Below, one piece after another: positions 51,683-59,551 of a stretch of 64,000 nt of DNA. The notes beneath the pieces are model-generated. The model saw only the letters and a program-made list of their open reading frames with translations. It was not told the origin of the DNA and did no database searches. The position numbers and the translations under genes are program-made. Positions within the stretch are counted from its first letter, which is position 1; every line of letters starts with the position of its first letter. Source of the DNA: Acidihalobacter prosperus (lineage in GTDB: Bacteria > Pseudomonadota > Gammaproteobacteria > DSM-5130 > Acidihalobacteraceae); contig NZ_JQSG02000001.1 in NCBI RefSeq assembly GCF_000754095.2, forward strand, positions 357,140 to 421,139, given 5' to 3'.

Positions 51683-52450
51683 ATGCGGATAGACGGACAC
51701 AGTGCAGTCGTGAGCGGTGGCGCCTCTGGGCTGGGGTTTGCCACAGCGCGGCGGCTGCACGAGGCGGGCGCTCGCGTCGCGGTCCTGGACCGCGACGCCG
51801 AAGCGGTGGCGCGCGTGCTACGCGAGTGGCCTGACATCCTGGCGCTGACGTGCGACGTGGCCCGCGAGGACGCCTTGGCCGAAGCACTGACGAAGGTATA
51901 CGAGCGCCAGGGGCGTGCGCGCATCGCCGTGGCCTGTGCTGGCGTGGCAGGCGCGCGTCGCCTGGTTTCCCGGGAAGGCCCGATGCCGATGACCGACTTT
52001 CTGCAGATTCTGCACGACAATCTATTCAGCAGCTTCAATCTGTTGCGCCTGGTGGCCAGCGACATGTCCACGCTAAAACCGCTGGGCCGGGATGGAGAGC
52101 GCGGCGTAGCCATTATGACCTCTTCGATCGCGGCCTTTGACGGACAGATCGGGCAGATCGCTTATGCCGCGGCCAAGGGCGCCGTCGCCGCCATGACCTT
52201 GCCAGCGGCGCGGGAACTCGCGCAATTCGGGGTTCGGGTGTTGGCCTTGGCACCAGGTCTTTTCGATACGCCGCTGCTGGATAATCTGCCCTCCGAAACG
52301 CGCGCGGCCTTGGCCCAGGCCATGCCATTTCCGAGACGGCTCGGCGACCCGGATGAATTTGCCGATCTGGTGCTGCACTGCATCGGCAATGTCGCGCTCA
52401 ATGGCGAGGTGATCCGTCTCGATGGCGCATTGAGGCTGCCCGCCCGCTGA
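51683..52450 (+). CDS. Short-chain dehydrogenase/reductase (3-hydroxyacyl-CoA dehydrogenase-like)
   Basis: The 255-residue protein has the Rossmann loop SGGASGLG (about 11-18), the catalytic Ser in IMTSSIAAFDG and the YAAAK active site (about 157-161). Its pattern resembles type 2 3-hydroxyacyl-CoA dehydrogenases (HSD17B10-like), which would fill the missing dehydrogenation step between hydratase and thiolase. GGGGGAG precedes ATG 51683. NAD specificity is suggested by VLDRD at the end of strand 2. Confidence 0.8.
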   Translation: MRIDGHSAVVSGGASGLGFATARRLHEAGARVAVLDRDAEAVARVLREWPDILALTCDVAREDALAEALTKVYERQGRARIAVACAGVAGARRLVSREGPMPMTDFLQILHDNLFSSFNLLRLVASDMSTLKPLGRDGERGVAIMTSSIAAFDGQIGQIAYAAAKGAVAAMTLPAARELAQFGVRVLALAPGLFDTPLLDNLPSETRAALAQAMPFPRRLGDPDEFADLVLHCIGNVALNGEVIRLDGALRLPAR

Positions 52451-52470
52451 CCGCGTGCCGGGATGTGTCG

Positions 52471-52488
52471 TCGTCATGTCCCAGTCAC
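52471..52488 (+). promoter_or_regulatory. Candidate Pho box before ugpBAEC
   Basis: Two half-sites, TCGTCAT (52471-52477) and CAGTCAC (52482-52488), are separated by 4 bases, the arrangement of PhoB binding sites (CTGTCAT-N4-CTGTCAT). Matches are 5 of 7 and 6 of 7. It lies 71 bases before ugpB. In E. coli ugp is PhoB-controlled, so it fits, but the match is not perfect. Confidence 0.4.
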
Positions 52489-52558
52489 GATCCGCGCCTA
52501 TCATTCCAGCCCCGTCAGGCAGGGCGGTCTGGCCCGATTCAACACAGAGGGGGCGTGC

Positions 52559-53890
52559 ATGTACAAGACTCGGATATTGGGAGGACTCGGCCGCGCGGCA
52601 TTGGCGGCATCGTTATGGGTGTCGATCGTCGGTGACGCGCAGGCCGCGGGAAGGGTGCAGGTCACCTTCTGGCATGCGATGGGCGGCAAGCTCGGCGAAG
52701 TGGTCGAGCATTTGGTCGACGAATACAACGCGTCGCAGCACGCCTACAGGGTTGTGCCCGTGTACAAGGGCAACTACAAAGACACCTTCCTCGGCGCCAT
52801 CGCCGCGCTGCGCGCGCATAACCCACCGGATATCGTGCAGATATACGATGTCGGCACAGGCACCATGATGGCAGCCAAAGGTGCCTATGTACCCGTGTAT
52901 CGCCTGATGCAGGAAAACGGCGTTGCATTCTCGACCAAGGCCTTCATCGGCGGGGCTGCCAGCTATTATGCGAATACGCGCGGCGAACTGGTTTCGATGC
53001 CATTCAACAGCTCCACGCCGGTACTCTTCTACAATCGATCGATGTTCGCCAAGGCGGGCGTCGAGCCGCCCAGAACCTGGGCCGAAATGGGCGAGGTGGG
53101 GCAGAAACTGCGCACGGCAGGCGATGCCTGCGGTTTTACGATTGGCTGGCCGGCCTGGACCCAGTTCGAACAGTTTTCGGTATGGAACGGACTGCGCTAT
53201 GCAACACAGGACAACGGCTATCGCTCCGTCCACGAGGTGCGCCTGTTGATCGATAGCCCGGCCTACGAGAAACACCTTGCCCGCCTGGGCGCGTGGAGCA
53301 AGAACGGCATATTCGAGTATGGCGGCGCCGAATCCAAGGGGCGCTCGCTATTCATCGGCGGGCATTGCGCGATGTATATCGGCTCGTCTGGCTCGCTCGC
53401 GGCAATCAAGAATGGTGCGCAATTCCCTTACGGCATTGCGCCAATGCCGTATCAGGAAGGACTCAAGAGCGCTCCGCAGAATACGGTTGTCGGAGGTGCC
53501 TCATTGTGGGTGATGGCAGGTCAGCCGAAGTCGCATTATCGTGCCGTTGCCAGTTTCCTCGCTTTCATGATGTCGTCCAAGGCGCAAACCTACTGGGCAA
53601 GCCATACCGGCTACGTTCCCGTGACGGTGGCCGGTTACAAGGCGCTTGAGACCGATGGTTTCTATCAGCGTGAGCCAGGTGCGAAGGTCGCCATCGAGGA
53701 ACTTACCTATCGTGCGCCAAAGGCCTGGACCATGGGTATACGGCTTGGATTCATGCCTCAGATCCGGCAGATCGAGCGCGACCAGATGGAGGCGGTGTTT
53801 ACCGGTCGCACCAGCGCGCACCAGGCGCTTGCGACCATTGTCAAAAAGGGTGACGTGCTGCTGAAGCAGTTCGGCGATACGTATCGCTGA
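52559..53890 (+). CDS. ugpB: sn-glycerol-3-phosphate ABC transporter, substrate-binding protein
   Basis: UgpB binds glycerol 3-phosphate or glycerophosphocholine in the periplasm. The 443-residue precursor has a signal peptide (to about 28, VSIVGDAQA) then VQVTFWHAMGGKLGEVVEHLVDEYN, the typical UgpB opening, with PFNSSTPVLFYNRSMF and FIGGHCAMYIGSSGSLA. ATG 52559 follows an AGAGGGGG ribosome site. First gene of a four-gene operon, ugpBAEC. Confidence 0.93.
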   Translation: MYKTRILGGLGRAALAASLWVSIVGDAQAAGRVQVTFWHAMGGKLGEVVEHLVDEYNASQHAYRVVPVYKGNYKDTFLGAIAALRAHNPPDIVQIYDVGTGTMMAAKGAYVPVYRLMQENGVAFSTKAFIGGAASYYANTRGELVSMPFNSSTPVLFYNRSMFAKAGVEPPRTWAEMGEVGQKLRTAGDACGFTIGWPAWTQFEQFSVWNGLRYATQDNGYRSVHEVRLLIDSPAYEKHLARLGAWSKNGIFEYGGAESKGRSLFIGGHCAMYIGSSGSLAAIKNGAQFPYGIAPMPYQEGLKSAPQNTVVGGASLWVMAGQPKSHYRAVASFLAFMMSSKAQTYWASHTGYVPVTVAGYKALETDGFYQREPGAKVAIEELTYRAPKAWTMGIRLGFMPQIRQIERDQMEAVFTGRTSAHQALATIVKKGDVLLKQFGDTYR

Positions 53891-53977
53891 GTTCCGACAT
53901 CGCGTCCGGAGTGTGGGCACCCGCGATTGGGTCGCGGGTGCCCACCTCGCCACAGACAGACCATCAACTCGATATCC

Positions 53978-54868
53978 ATGAGCCGTACCGAGCCAGGCAT
54001 ATTCCCGAATCGCTGGTTGCCATACGTACTGCTGGCACCGCAACTTCTGGTCACCCTGGTGTTTTTCGTTTGGCCAAGCGCGGAAGCCTTGATCGATTCG
54101 TTTTATCAGGTGGGGATTTTCGGCATCCAACGGCATTTTGTCGGCCTTGATAATTTTGCTGTTCTGTTGGCCGACGGTGGCTTCGTGCATTCATTTTGGG
54201 TGACCCTGATCTACGCTGGATCGACCGCGTTGCTGGCCATGTCACTCGGCCTTCTGTTTGCCGTGCTCGCAGATGGGGTTCTTCGAGGCCGACAGCTCTA
54301 TCGTCTGCTGTTCCTGTGGCCCTACGCGGTCGCGCCGGCGATTGCGGCGGTGTTATGGATGTTTTTGTTTGCCCCTCAGACGGGCCTGGGCAGCCGGGTT
54401 TTGATAGCACTGGGTGTGCACTGGAATTACGCGATGAACGGCACCCAGGCGATGTTGCTGGTGATTGCCCTCACGGTGTGGCAACAACTCGCTTACAACT
54501 TTCTTTTTTTCACGGCCGGTTTGCAAGCCATCCCCCCGACCCTGTTGGAAGCTGCCACATTGGATGGCGCAGGCCCATTCATGCGTTTCCGGGATATTGT
54601 GTTCCCGCTGCTGGCGCCGACCACCTTCTTTTTGCTGGTCATGAACACGCTATTCGTGTTTTTCGACACCTTTTCGATCATAGATCTCGTTACCGGCGGC
54701 GGCCCCGCCGGTGCGACCGAGACACTGGTCTACAAGGTCTACAGGGACGGCTTCCAGAATCTCAATCTGGGTTCGGCGGCCGCACAGTCGATATTGCTCA
54801 TGATCATGGTAAGCACACTCACGGCGATCCAGTTCCGATTGATCGAACGCAGGGTGCATTACCGATGA
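53978..54868 (+). CDS. ugpA: sn-glycerol-3-phosphate ABC transporter permease
   Basis: One of two permease subunits. The 296-residue protein has six membrane helices, WLPYVLLAPQLLVTLVFFVWP near the start, and the EAA loop LLEAATLDGAGPFMRFRDIVFPLLAP (about 190-215) that contacts the ATPase. ATG 53978 is chosen over an upstream in-frame codon at 53927. It overlaps ugpE by 4 bases. Confidence 0.93.
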   Translation: MSRTEPGIFPNRWLPYVLLAPQLLVTLVFFVWPSAEALIDSFYQVGIFGIQRHFVGLDNFAVLLADGGFVHSFWVTLIYAGSTALLAMSLGLLFAVLADGVLRGRQLYRLLFLWPYAVAPAIAAVLWMFLFAPQTGLGSRVLIALGVHWNYAMNGTQAMLLVIALTVWQQLAYNFLFFTAGLQAIPPTLLEAATLDGAGPFMRFRDIVFPLLAPTTFFLLVMNTLFVFFDTFSIIDLVTGGGPAGATETLVYKVYRDGFQNLNLGSAAAQSILLMIMVSTLTAIQFRLIERRVHYR

Positions 54869-55701
54869 GATCCGCAGGCCATTGGCTCAGGCACCTCGTG
54901 CTGCTATGTGGCGCACTGTGGCTGTTGTTGCCGATCTACGTCGCCATCGTTGCGGCAAGCCATGACGCACGCGATTTGCTCGGCAATTTCCCCTGGTTGC
55001 CCGGCCACCGGTTGTTCGCCAATCTTCACCATATACTGTTCGAAGGGCTGCCAAGCGCCATACCGGTATGGCGCATGCTGCTCAACAGCCTGCTGATGGC
55101 GCTGGGGATTAGCCTCGGCAAATTGGTTATTTCCATTCTGTCCGCCTATGCCATCGTATATTTTCGTTTTCCCGGCAGAATGATCGCCTTCTGGCTAATT
55201 TTCGTGACGCTGATGCTACCTGTCGAGGTCCGTTTCTTCCCGACCTACCGGATTGCTGCCGATCTCCATTTGCTCAATAGCTATGCAGGCTTGATTCTGC
55301 CGTTGATCGCGTCGGCAACCGCAACATTTCTGTTTCGTCAGTTCTTTATGACGCTGCCCCAGGATCTGGTCGATGCTTCGCGGCTGGACGGGGCCGGGCC
55401 GATGCGCTTTTTCTTCGATATGGCATTGCCGCTATCTCGCACGAATATCGCTGCACTGTTCGTGCTGGAGTTCGTGTACGGGTGGAACCAATATTTGTGG
55501 CCGTTATTGACGACCACGCACCCGGGGTACGAAACCGTGGTGATGGGTATGCAGGGCGTGATCAGCGCAGCCAACGGTTTTGCCGTGCCGCAATGGAATC
55601 AGGTCATGACCGTCGCATTGCTGGCCTTAGTGCCACCCGTTCTGGTGGTTCTGATGATGCAGCGCGTTTTCATCAAGGGTTTTACGGAAACAGGCAAATA
55701 G
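54865..55701 (+). CDS. ugpE: sn-glycerol-3-phosphate ABC transporter permease
   Basis: The second permease subunit, 278 residues, six membrane helices, with the EAA loop DLVDASRLDGAGPMRFFFDMALPLS (about 168-192). ATG 54865 overlaps the ugpA stop codon (ATGA). The long open frame upstream lies inside ugpA. ugpC follows 2 bases after the stop codon. Confidence 0.93.
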   Translation: MRSAGHWLRHLVLLCGALWLLLPIYVAIVAASHDARDLLGNFPWLPGHRLFANLHHILFEGLPSAIPVWRMLLNSLLMALGISLGKLVISILSAYAIVYFRFPGRMIAFWLIFVTLMLPVEVRFFPTYRIAADLHLLNSYAGLILPLIASATATFLFRQFFMTLPQDLVDASRLDGAGPMRFFFDMALPLSRTNIAALFVLEFVYGWNQYLWPLLTTTHPGYETVVMGMQGVISAANGFAVPQWNQVMTVALLALVPPVLVVLMMQRVFIKGFTETGK

Positions 55702-55703
55702 CG

Positions 55704-56783
55704 ATGGCGAGCGTCAATCTCAAGGGACTGAGCAAATATTTTGGCGAAAGTCGAATAATCGAATCGCTCGATCTGGACGTGCTCGACGGGGAGTTTCTCG
55801 TGATCGTGGGACCATCCGGATGCGGCAAGAGCACGCTGCTGCGGATTTTGGCAGGTCTCGACGTCCCTACCGCAGGGGATATCGATATCGGCGGTCGGCG
55901 TGTGAACGACCTGGATCCGCGCAGACGCGATATCGCCATGGTGTTCCAGAGTTATGCGCTGTACCCGCATATGAGCGTTTACAAAAACATGGCTTACGGA
56001 CTCAAGCTGCGTGGTCTATCCAGGCCTGCCATCGCCCAACGCGTGGACTGGGTCGCAAAGCTGCTGGGTCTTGAAGCGCTGCTTTCGCGCAAACCGCGTG
56101 AATTGTCAGGCGGACAGCGCCAACGTGTCGCGATGGGGCGTGCGATCGTACGCGAGCCTGAAGTGTTTCTGTTCGACGAACCGCTTTCCAATCTGGATGC
56201 CCAATTGCGCGCGCAGGTTCGCCTCGATATCAAGCGGCTGCACCAGCAGATCGGCACCACTACGCTTTATGTAACCCATGACCAGATCGAAGCGATGACG
56301 CTTGCCCACCGGATCGTGGTGATGAATCAAGGACGGGTGGAACAAATCGGGACGCCGGTGGAAATCTACGAGCGCCCGGCCAGCACGTTCGTGGCCGGTT
56401 TTCTGGGCAGCCCGCCCATGAATCTCCTGCGTGCCAGCCTGGACGGAGAAGGGCGGCGGATACGGCTCAAAGGTGGCGCCGAGCTGGGTTTGACACAGCC
56501 GATATCCGTATCCGGGGCTGAGGTCTGGCTGGGGGTTCGTCCGGAGGATATGGAGCCGATCGAGGCCAACCAGGCGGGATTGACGTTCGCGCTGGAATTA
56601 TACGAGCCGCTTGGCGGGGAGACCTTGCTGCACGGTACGCTGGATACGCAGCCAGTGACGGTGCGTATGCGTGAATTCGATGCGCACACCGTGTCGGCGT
56701 GTATGCGATTCAGAGCCAAGCGCTGGCACCTGTTCGCTGCCGACGGCAGACGTTTGGAGGCATCGCCGGTACCGATACCCTAA
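55704..56783 (+). CDS. ugpC: sn-glycerol-3-phosphate ABC transporter ATP-binding protein
   Basis: The ATPase of the importer. The 359-residue protein has Walker A GPSGCGKST (about 35-43), Q-loop FQSYALYPHM, signature LSGGQRQR (about 133-140), Walker B VFLFDEP and a C-terminal TOBE/OB domain (about 235-355, VWLGVRPEDMEPI), as in UgpC/MalK. No ugpQ follows; a phosphodiesterase gene of that type lies about 11 kb upstream at 44533. Confidence 0.93.
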   Translation: MASVNLKGLSKYFGESRIIESLDLDVLDGEFLVIVGPSGCGKSTLLRILAGLDVPTAGDIDIGGRRVNDLDPRRRDIAMVFQSYALYPHMSVYKNMAYGLKLRGLSRPAIAQRVDWVAKLLGLEALLSRKPRELSGGQRQRVAMGRAIVREPEVFLFDEPLSNLDAQLRAQVRLDIKRLHQQIGTTTLYVTHDQIEAMTLAHRIVVMNQGRVEQIGTPVEIYERPASTFVAGFLGSPPMNLLRASLDGEGRRIRLKGGAELGLTQPISVSGAEVWLGVRPEDMEPIEANQAGLTFALELYEPLGGETLLHGTLDTQPVTVRMREFDAHTVSACMRFRAKRWHLFAADGRRLEASPVPIP

Positions 56784-56811
56784 TTCGGGCCACCGTGGTC
56801 CATTCGGCGCA

Positions 56812-57357
56812 TCAATGCCCGACAGGAATCTGATCCGCAAGCCAGAAGGCGAGCCCGCCCCAGGAGATGACCCAGACGATCGCGCCGAGGGAGCTCCACA
56901 GCGCGAACGAGCGGAAACGCATTTCCGCGCTGCCTGCAACATACCCCTGAAGTTGTCTCAGCGGCACCACGAATCGACCGCCTGCGACAACTGCAGGCCC
57001 GAAACGGGTGAAAAAGCGATGTGCCTTTTCCCAGCGAGGCGGGGTTACGCCGACAAACCGCCCGTATCGGATCACGAAGGGGTGTCCGTAACGGTCGCCC
57101 AGCCACCAGGCGAGATAACTGCCTAGCGTGGTCGCGATGATTGCAGCCACCGCCGATGGCAACGGCGGGAGCACGCCTCGACCGGCCAAAAAACCAGCGG
57201 CCACGACCATGGATTCGCCCGGTGCGAAGACCAGTCCCATGTTCTCGATGAACAGGATACCAACCAACGCGACGAGGCCGTATTCATGCAGGACCGGGGC
57301 GACGGCCTGAATCAGCGGGTGGATGTACTGAATGAAGAAATGGACGATGGCGTGCAT
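56812..57357 (-). CDS. DedA family membrane protein
   Basis: DedA proteins are suggested to scramble or flip lipids and influence envelope homeostasis. From ATG 57357 the product is 181 residues with ENMGLVFAPGESMVVAAGFLAGRG (the DedA re-entrant motif), RYGHPFVIRYGRFVGVTPPRWEK, GRFVVPLRQLQGYVAG and a C-terminal hydrophobic helix. The frame is open to 57507 and an ATG at 57375 is an alternative. It is convergent with ugpC and the last gene before the island. Confidence 0.85.
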   Translation of the reverse strand: MHAIVHFFIQYIHPLIQAVAPVLHEYGLVALVGILFIENMGLVFAPGESMVVAAGFLAGRGVLPPLPSAVAAIIATTLGSYLAWWLGDRYGHPFVIRYGRFVGVTPPRWEKAHRFFTRFGPAVVAGGRFVVPLRQLQGYVAGSAEMRFRSFALWSSLGAIVWVISWGGLAFWLADQIPVGH

Positions 57358-57699
57358 GCGTTGCCCGGTAGGCATCGGGTGGTCGGGTGTCACGGCGGAG
57401 GGCAGTCTCGTCGCCCCGTGCGGAAGTCCGTACGGGTACCGCATCGCGCCGCCGCGCAACGGTATGACGCCTGGCTTGGGTCGGCTGCCGGCCGTGGAAG
57501 CCTGCATCGTATGCAGACTCAGGGCGCCTCAGCCCGCCTTGTCGCTGACGGGCAAGAAGGGAAATTGGTGGGCGGAGGACTATCAAACAAAACGCATAAC
57601 CAATTGATTTTTAGATCAATCAATCAGTCTTCGTTGAGATGTTGCCCCCAAAGTTGCCCCTTGCTCATGAAGTCTTCCACCCTGTGAACGACGAGCATA
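57358..57699. other. Island boundary region, no gene
   Basis: GC content drops sharply at about 57590. The stretch holds TGGTGGGCGGAGGACTATC (57566-57584), which on the minus strand resembles the 3' end of a tRNA (T-loop GTTTGATAG, then CTCCGCCCACCA) without a recognisable rest of the molecule. Then come a weak inverted repeat ATTGAT/ATCAAT (about 57604-57621) and two GTTGCCCC copies near 57640-57658. No integrase gene is seen here. Nothing else identifiable. Confidence 0.35.
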
Positions 57700-58890
57700 T
57701 CACTGATTACGTGTTAGCTGAGCCATCCTGGGATCATAGACGATATCAGTAATGGACCCATCCCGAATATGCTGAACCGCTTCATCAATCACATGGAGTG
57801 GCACAAGAAACCATTCTCTCGGCTTTACTGGATTGCCAAAGCGATCTTCGATGGTCAATTCGAGCTGCGCAGCGCCGAATAGGCGATGGAAGATGTTTTC
57901 CAGGCGGGTGCGGTTTACATTGTGGAGCTTGTAGGTGGCGACCACCTCCACTCCTGCCAACAGGTAGGTGGAATCCTTTTCTGCATGTGCTATGCGTGTT
58001 TCCACCTTGCCACCAGTAACTCCGATCTTGTGTATCAGGTCTCGATGTTCTGTGATGAATGGATGCTCGGATAAGCTACGCAGCACATAGATGGTTCCGG
58101 TTTCAACGTCATCGGGCTCGACCACATCGCCAAACAATGGCCCCATATCCGGAGCAGGGGTCAGGCGGCGACCAGTCTCGTCTTTGTAGAGAGCGCGTTG
58201 GAGTGAGCGGCGCAACAAGTTGCTTTCTGTGCCATTGGAGTAGATAACACGAAGGCGTGCATCGCTTGCACCATTTGGAGCCTTGATGGTTTCTCCAACA
58301 TGGGCCACGTAGGCAAGCTGTCCGCCCAAAATGAAGAAGTCCCCGCTGACGATGCTGGCATTACGTCCGAACCGCAATGTTTTGCGGATGCCAGAATTAA
58401 GTTCCCGCTCTACTTGCTCGAATAACGGCTGGAACTGGTCGAAGTCCTCACATGGTATGCGGTCAGCCACTTCTTCCGCCGCGCGCCGTTCAGTGTATGA
58501 GCGCACATGACGCAACACAGTGAGGTCATTTTGCTCAGTGGGCCCATCGTCAATGCCTAGTTCGGCCAGCAGGGCATCCTCGTCCAGATCCTCAACCTCG
58601 ACGGGGGGCGTGGCCGCACCCACGAGTAGACCAGGAGCATCGATCTCTGCTAGCAAGGCCTGCGCTTCCGGCAATTTGCGTATCTGATCCAGGCGCACGG
58701 CATATAAACGCTCGAAGATGTCGCGGTTCTCTCCATGCATCGGTGGGCGGCCGTGCGTTTCGTAGAAGCGAAGGACGTCCTCGAAACCTGCGAGGATGCG
58801 TTCCTCTCGCGGCGTACGACTGATGGTCTTGATGGGTGTGATTTCCACACCCAAGGCTTCAAGCAGCTCGTCATCGTTCATTTCGATCAT
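57700..58890 (-). CDS. GIY-YIG nuclease family (T5orf172) protein
   Basis: A 396-residue protein whose C-terminal domain (about 264-375) is of the T5orf172/GIY-YIG type. It shows GTIYVLRS (265-272) as the GIY strand, HKIGVT (288-293) as the YIG strand, R299 as the catalytic arginine and E331 in LENIFH as the metal glutamate. The N-terminal 260 residues are acidic (about 95-120), with a middle region unlike anything I can name. It lies 14 bases after the SLATT-like gene, probably co-transcribed. I would call it the candidate nuclease of the locus. Confidence 0.75.
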   Translation of the reverse strand: MIEMNDDELLEALGVEITPIKTISRTPREERILAGFEDVLRFYETHGRPPMHGENRDIFERLYAVRLDQIRKLPEAQALLAEIDAPGLLVGAATPPVEVEDLDEDALLAELGIDDGPTEQNDLTVLRHVRSYTERRAAEEVADRIPCEDFDQFQPLFEQVERELNSGIRKTLRFGRNASIVSGDFFILGGQLAYVAHVGETIKAPNGASDARLRVIYSNGTESNLLRRSLQRALYKDETGRRLTPAPDMGPLFGDVVEPDDVETGTIYVLRSLSEHPFITEHRDLIHKIGVTGGKVETRIAHAEKDSTYLLAGVEVVATYKLHNVNRTRLENIFHRLFGAAQLELTIEDRFGNPVKPREWFLVPLHVIDEAVQHIRDGSITDIVYDPRMAQLTRNQ

Positions 58891-58904
58891 GCCTCACGCA
58901 CAAC

Positions 58905-59438
58905 TTATGACAACTGTATTGATTCGGCTGACTCATCGCTTTCATCAATGGGGTAGTGGTAAGTGAAATAGCTTTCAGCCTCACGTTCCGCTTGACTAGA
59001 AATTTTTGAATTAGAAGGAAAAACACCATTTGGCATGTGCTTATTTAAAATGGCAGTTTTTTTTCTCTGTAATTTCAAACACGCTTTATTTATTTGCTTG
59101 TTTGACATGCTTCCATCAGAAACGGATTGCCATTCGTCTTCGGCGTCAATAAATAAGTATTCAAAATCACGCAAAATTGACGAATAAATTTTCAATCTAT
59201 CTCTATAAGGTAAGTGCGGATAAATAGCATAAAGCACTTGGGAAGCCGCTATAATAGCACCCCAAATCCAAGCCCACTCTTGCCAGATCACCCATGCACC
59301 AATACTCGTGCTCGAAGTTATTGCAAAGGTTATTTTTGTCCAGCGCTCACTACGCTCAGCACGTAACAGTAGTTTTTGAATGAAAAGAGTTTGAACTTTT
59401 AACTGATGTAGCTCCCTCCAAAAACGTGGCTGTGACAT
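58905..59438 (-). CDS. Two-TM, SLATT-like membrane protein
   Basis: A 177-residue protein of unproven function, AT-rich compared with the core genome. A polar N-terminal helix (1-32) precedes two membrane segments (about 35-52 and 56-73, ending YAIYPHLPYRDR), then a long cytoplasmic helical part, ending in a Ser/Glu/Asp-rich tail. This plan is shared by SLATT-domain effectors that pore membranes during abortive defence, but the match is by shape rather than clear motif. AAAGG lies 8 bases before ATG 59438, and an own promoter is upstream. Confidence 0.6.
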   Translation of the reverse strand: MSQPRFWRELHQLKVQTLFIQKLLLRAERSERWTKITFAITSSTSIGAWVIWQEWAWIWGAIIAASQVLYAIYPHLPYRDRLKIYSSILRDFEYLFIDAEDEWQSVSDGSMSNKQINKACLKLQRKKTAILNKHMPNGVFPSNSKISSQAEREAESYFTYHYPIDESDESAESIQLS

Positions 59439-59460
59439 GTTTATACCTTTTGCAATTGTT

Positions 59461-59506
59461 GTACTAATTTCGCTCAGTACATAACTGGATGATGGATTAG
59501 TGTCAA
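59461..59506 (-). promoter_or_regulatory. Promoter and possible operator for the SLATT-like/GIY-YIG pair
   Basis: On the minus strand a perfect -35 TTGACA (59506-59501) and a TATGTA -10 (59483-59478) are 17 bases apart, followed by an inverted repeat GTACT-N10-AGTAC (59461-59480) that overlaps the -10 downstream edge. It lies in the 113-base gap after the helicase gene, and would give these two genes transcription separate from the methyltransferase-helicase pair. Confidence 0.5.
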
Positions 59507-59551
59507 AGACTAGAAATAGGTTGGCCCTGTTAATTCGGGGGGCGATAATTG

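Noticed and set aside
56789-56803. GGGCCACCGTGGTCC as a terminator between ugpC and dedA
   Set aside because: Stem is short and imperfect with no T-tract. It may be part of a weak terminator, but support is too thin to list.
57566-57588. A true tRNA gene at the island boundary
   Set aside because: Only a T-arm and acceptor 3'-like piece is seen. The D-arm, anticodon arm and 5' acceptor strand do not follow, so it is at most an att remnant.
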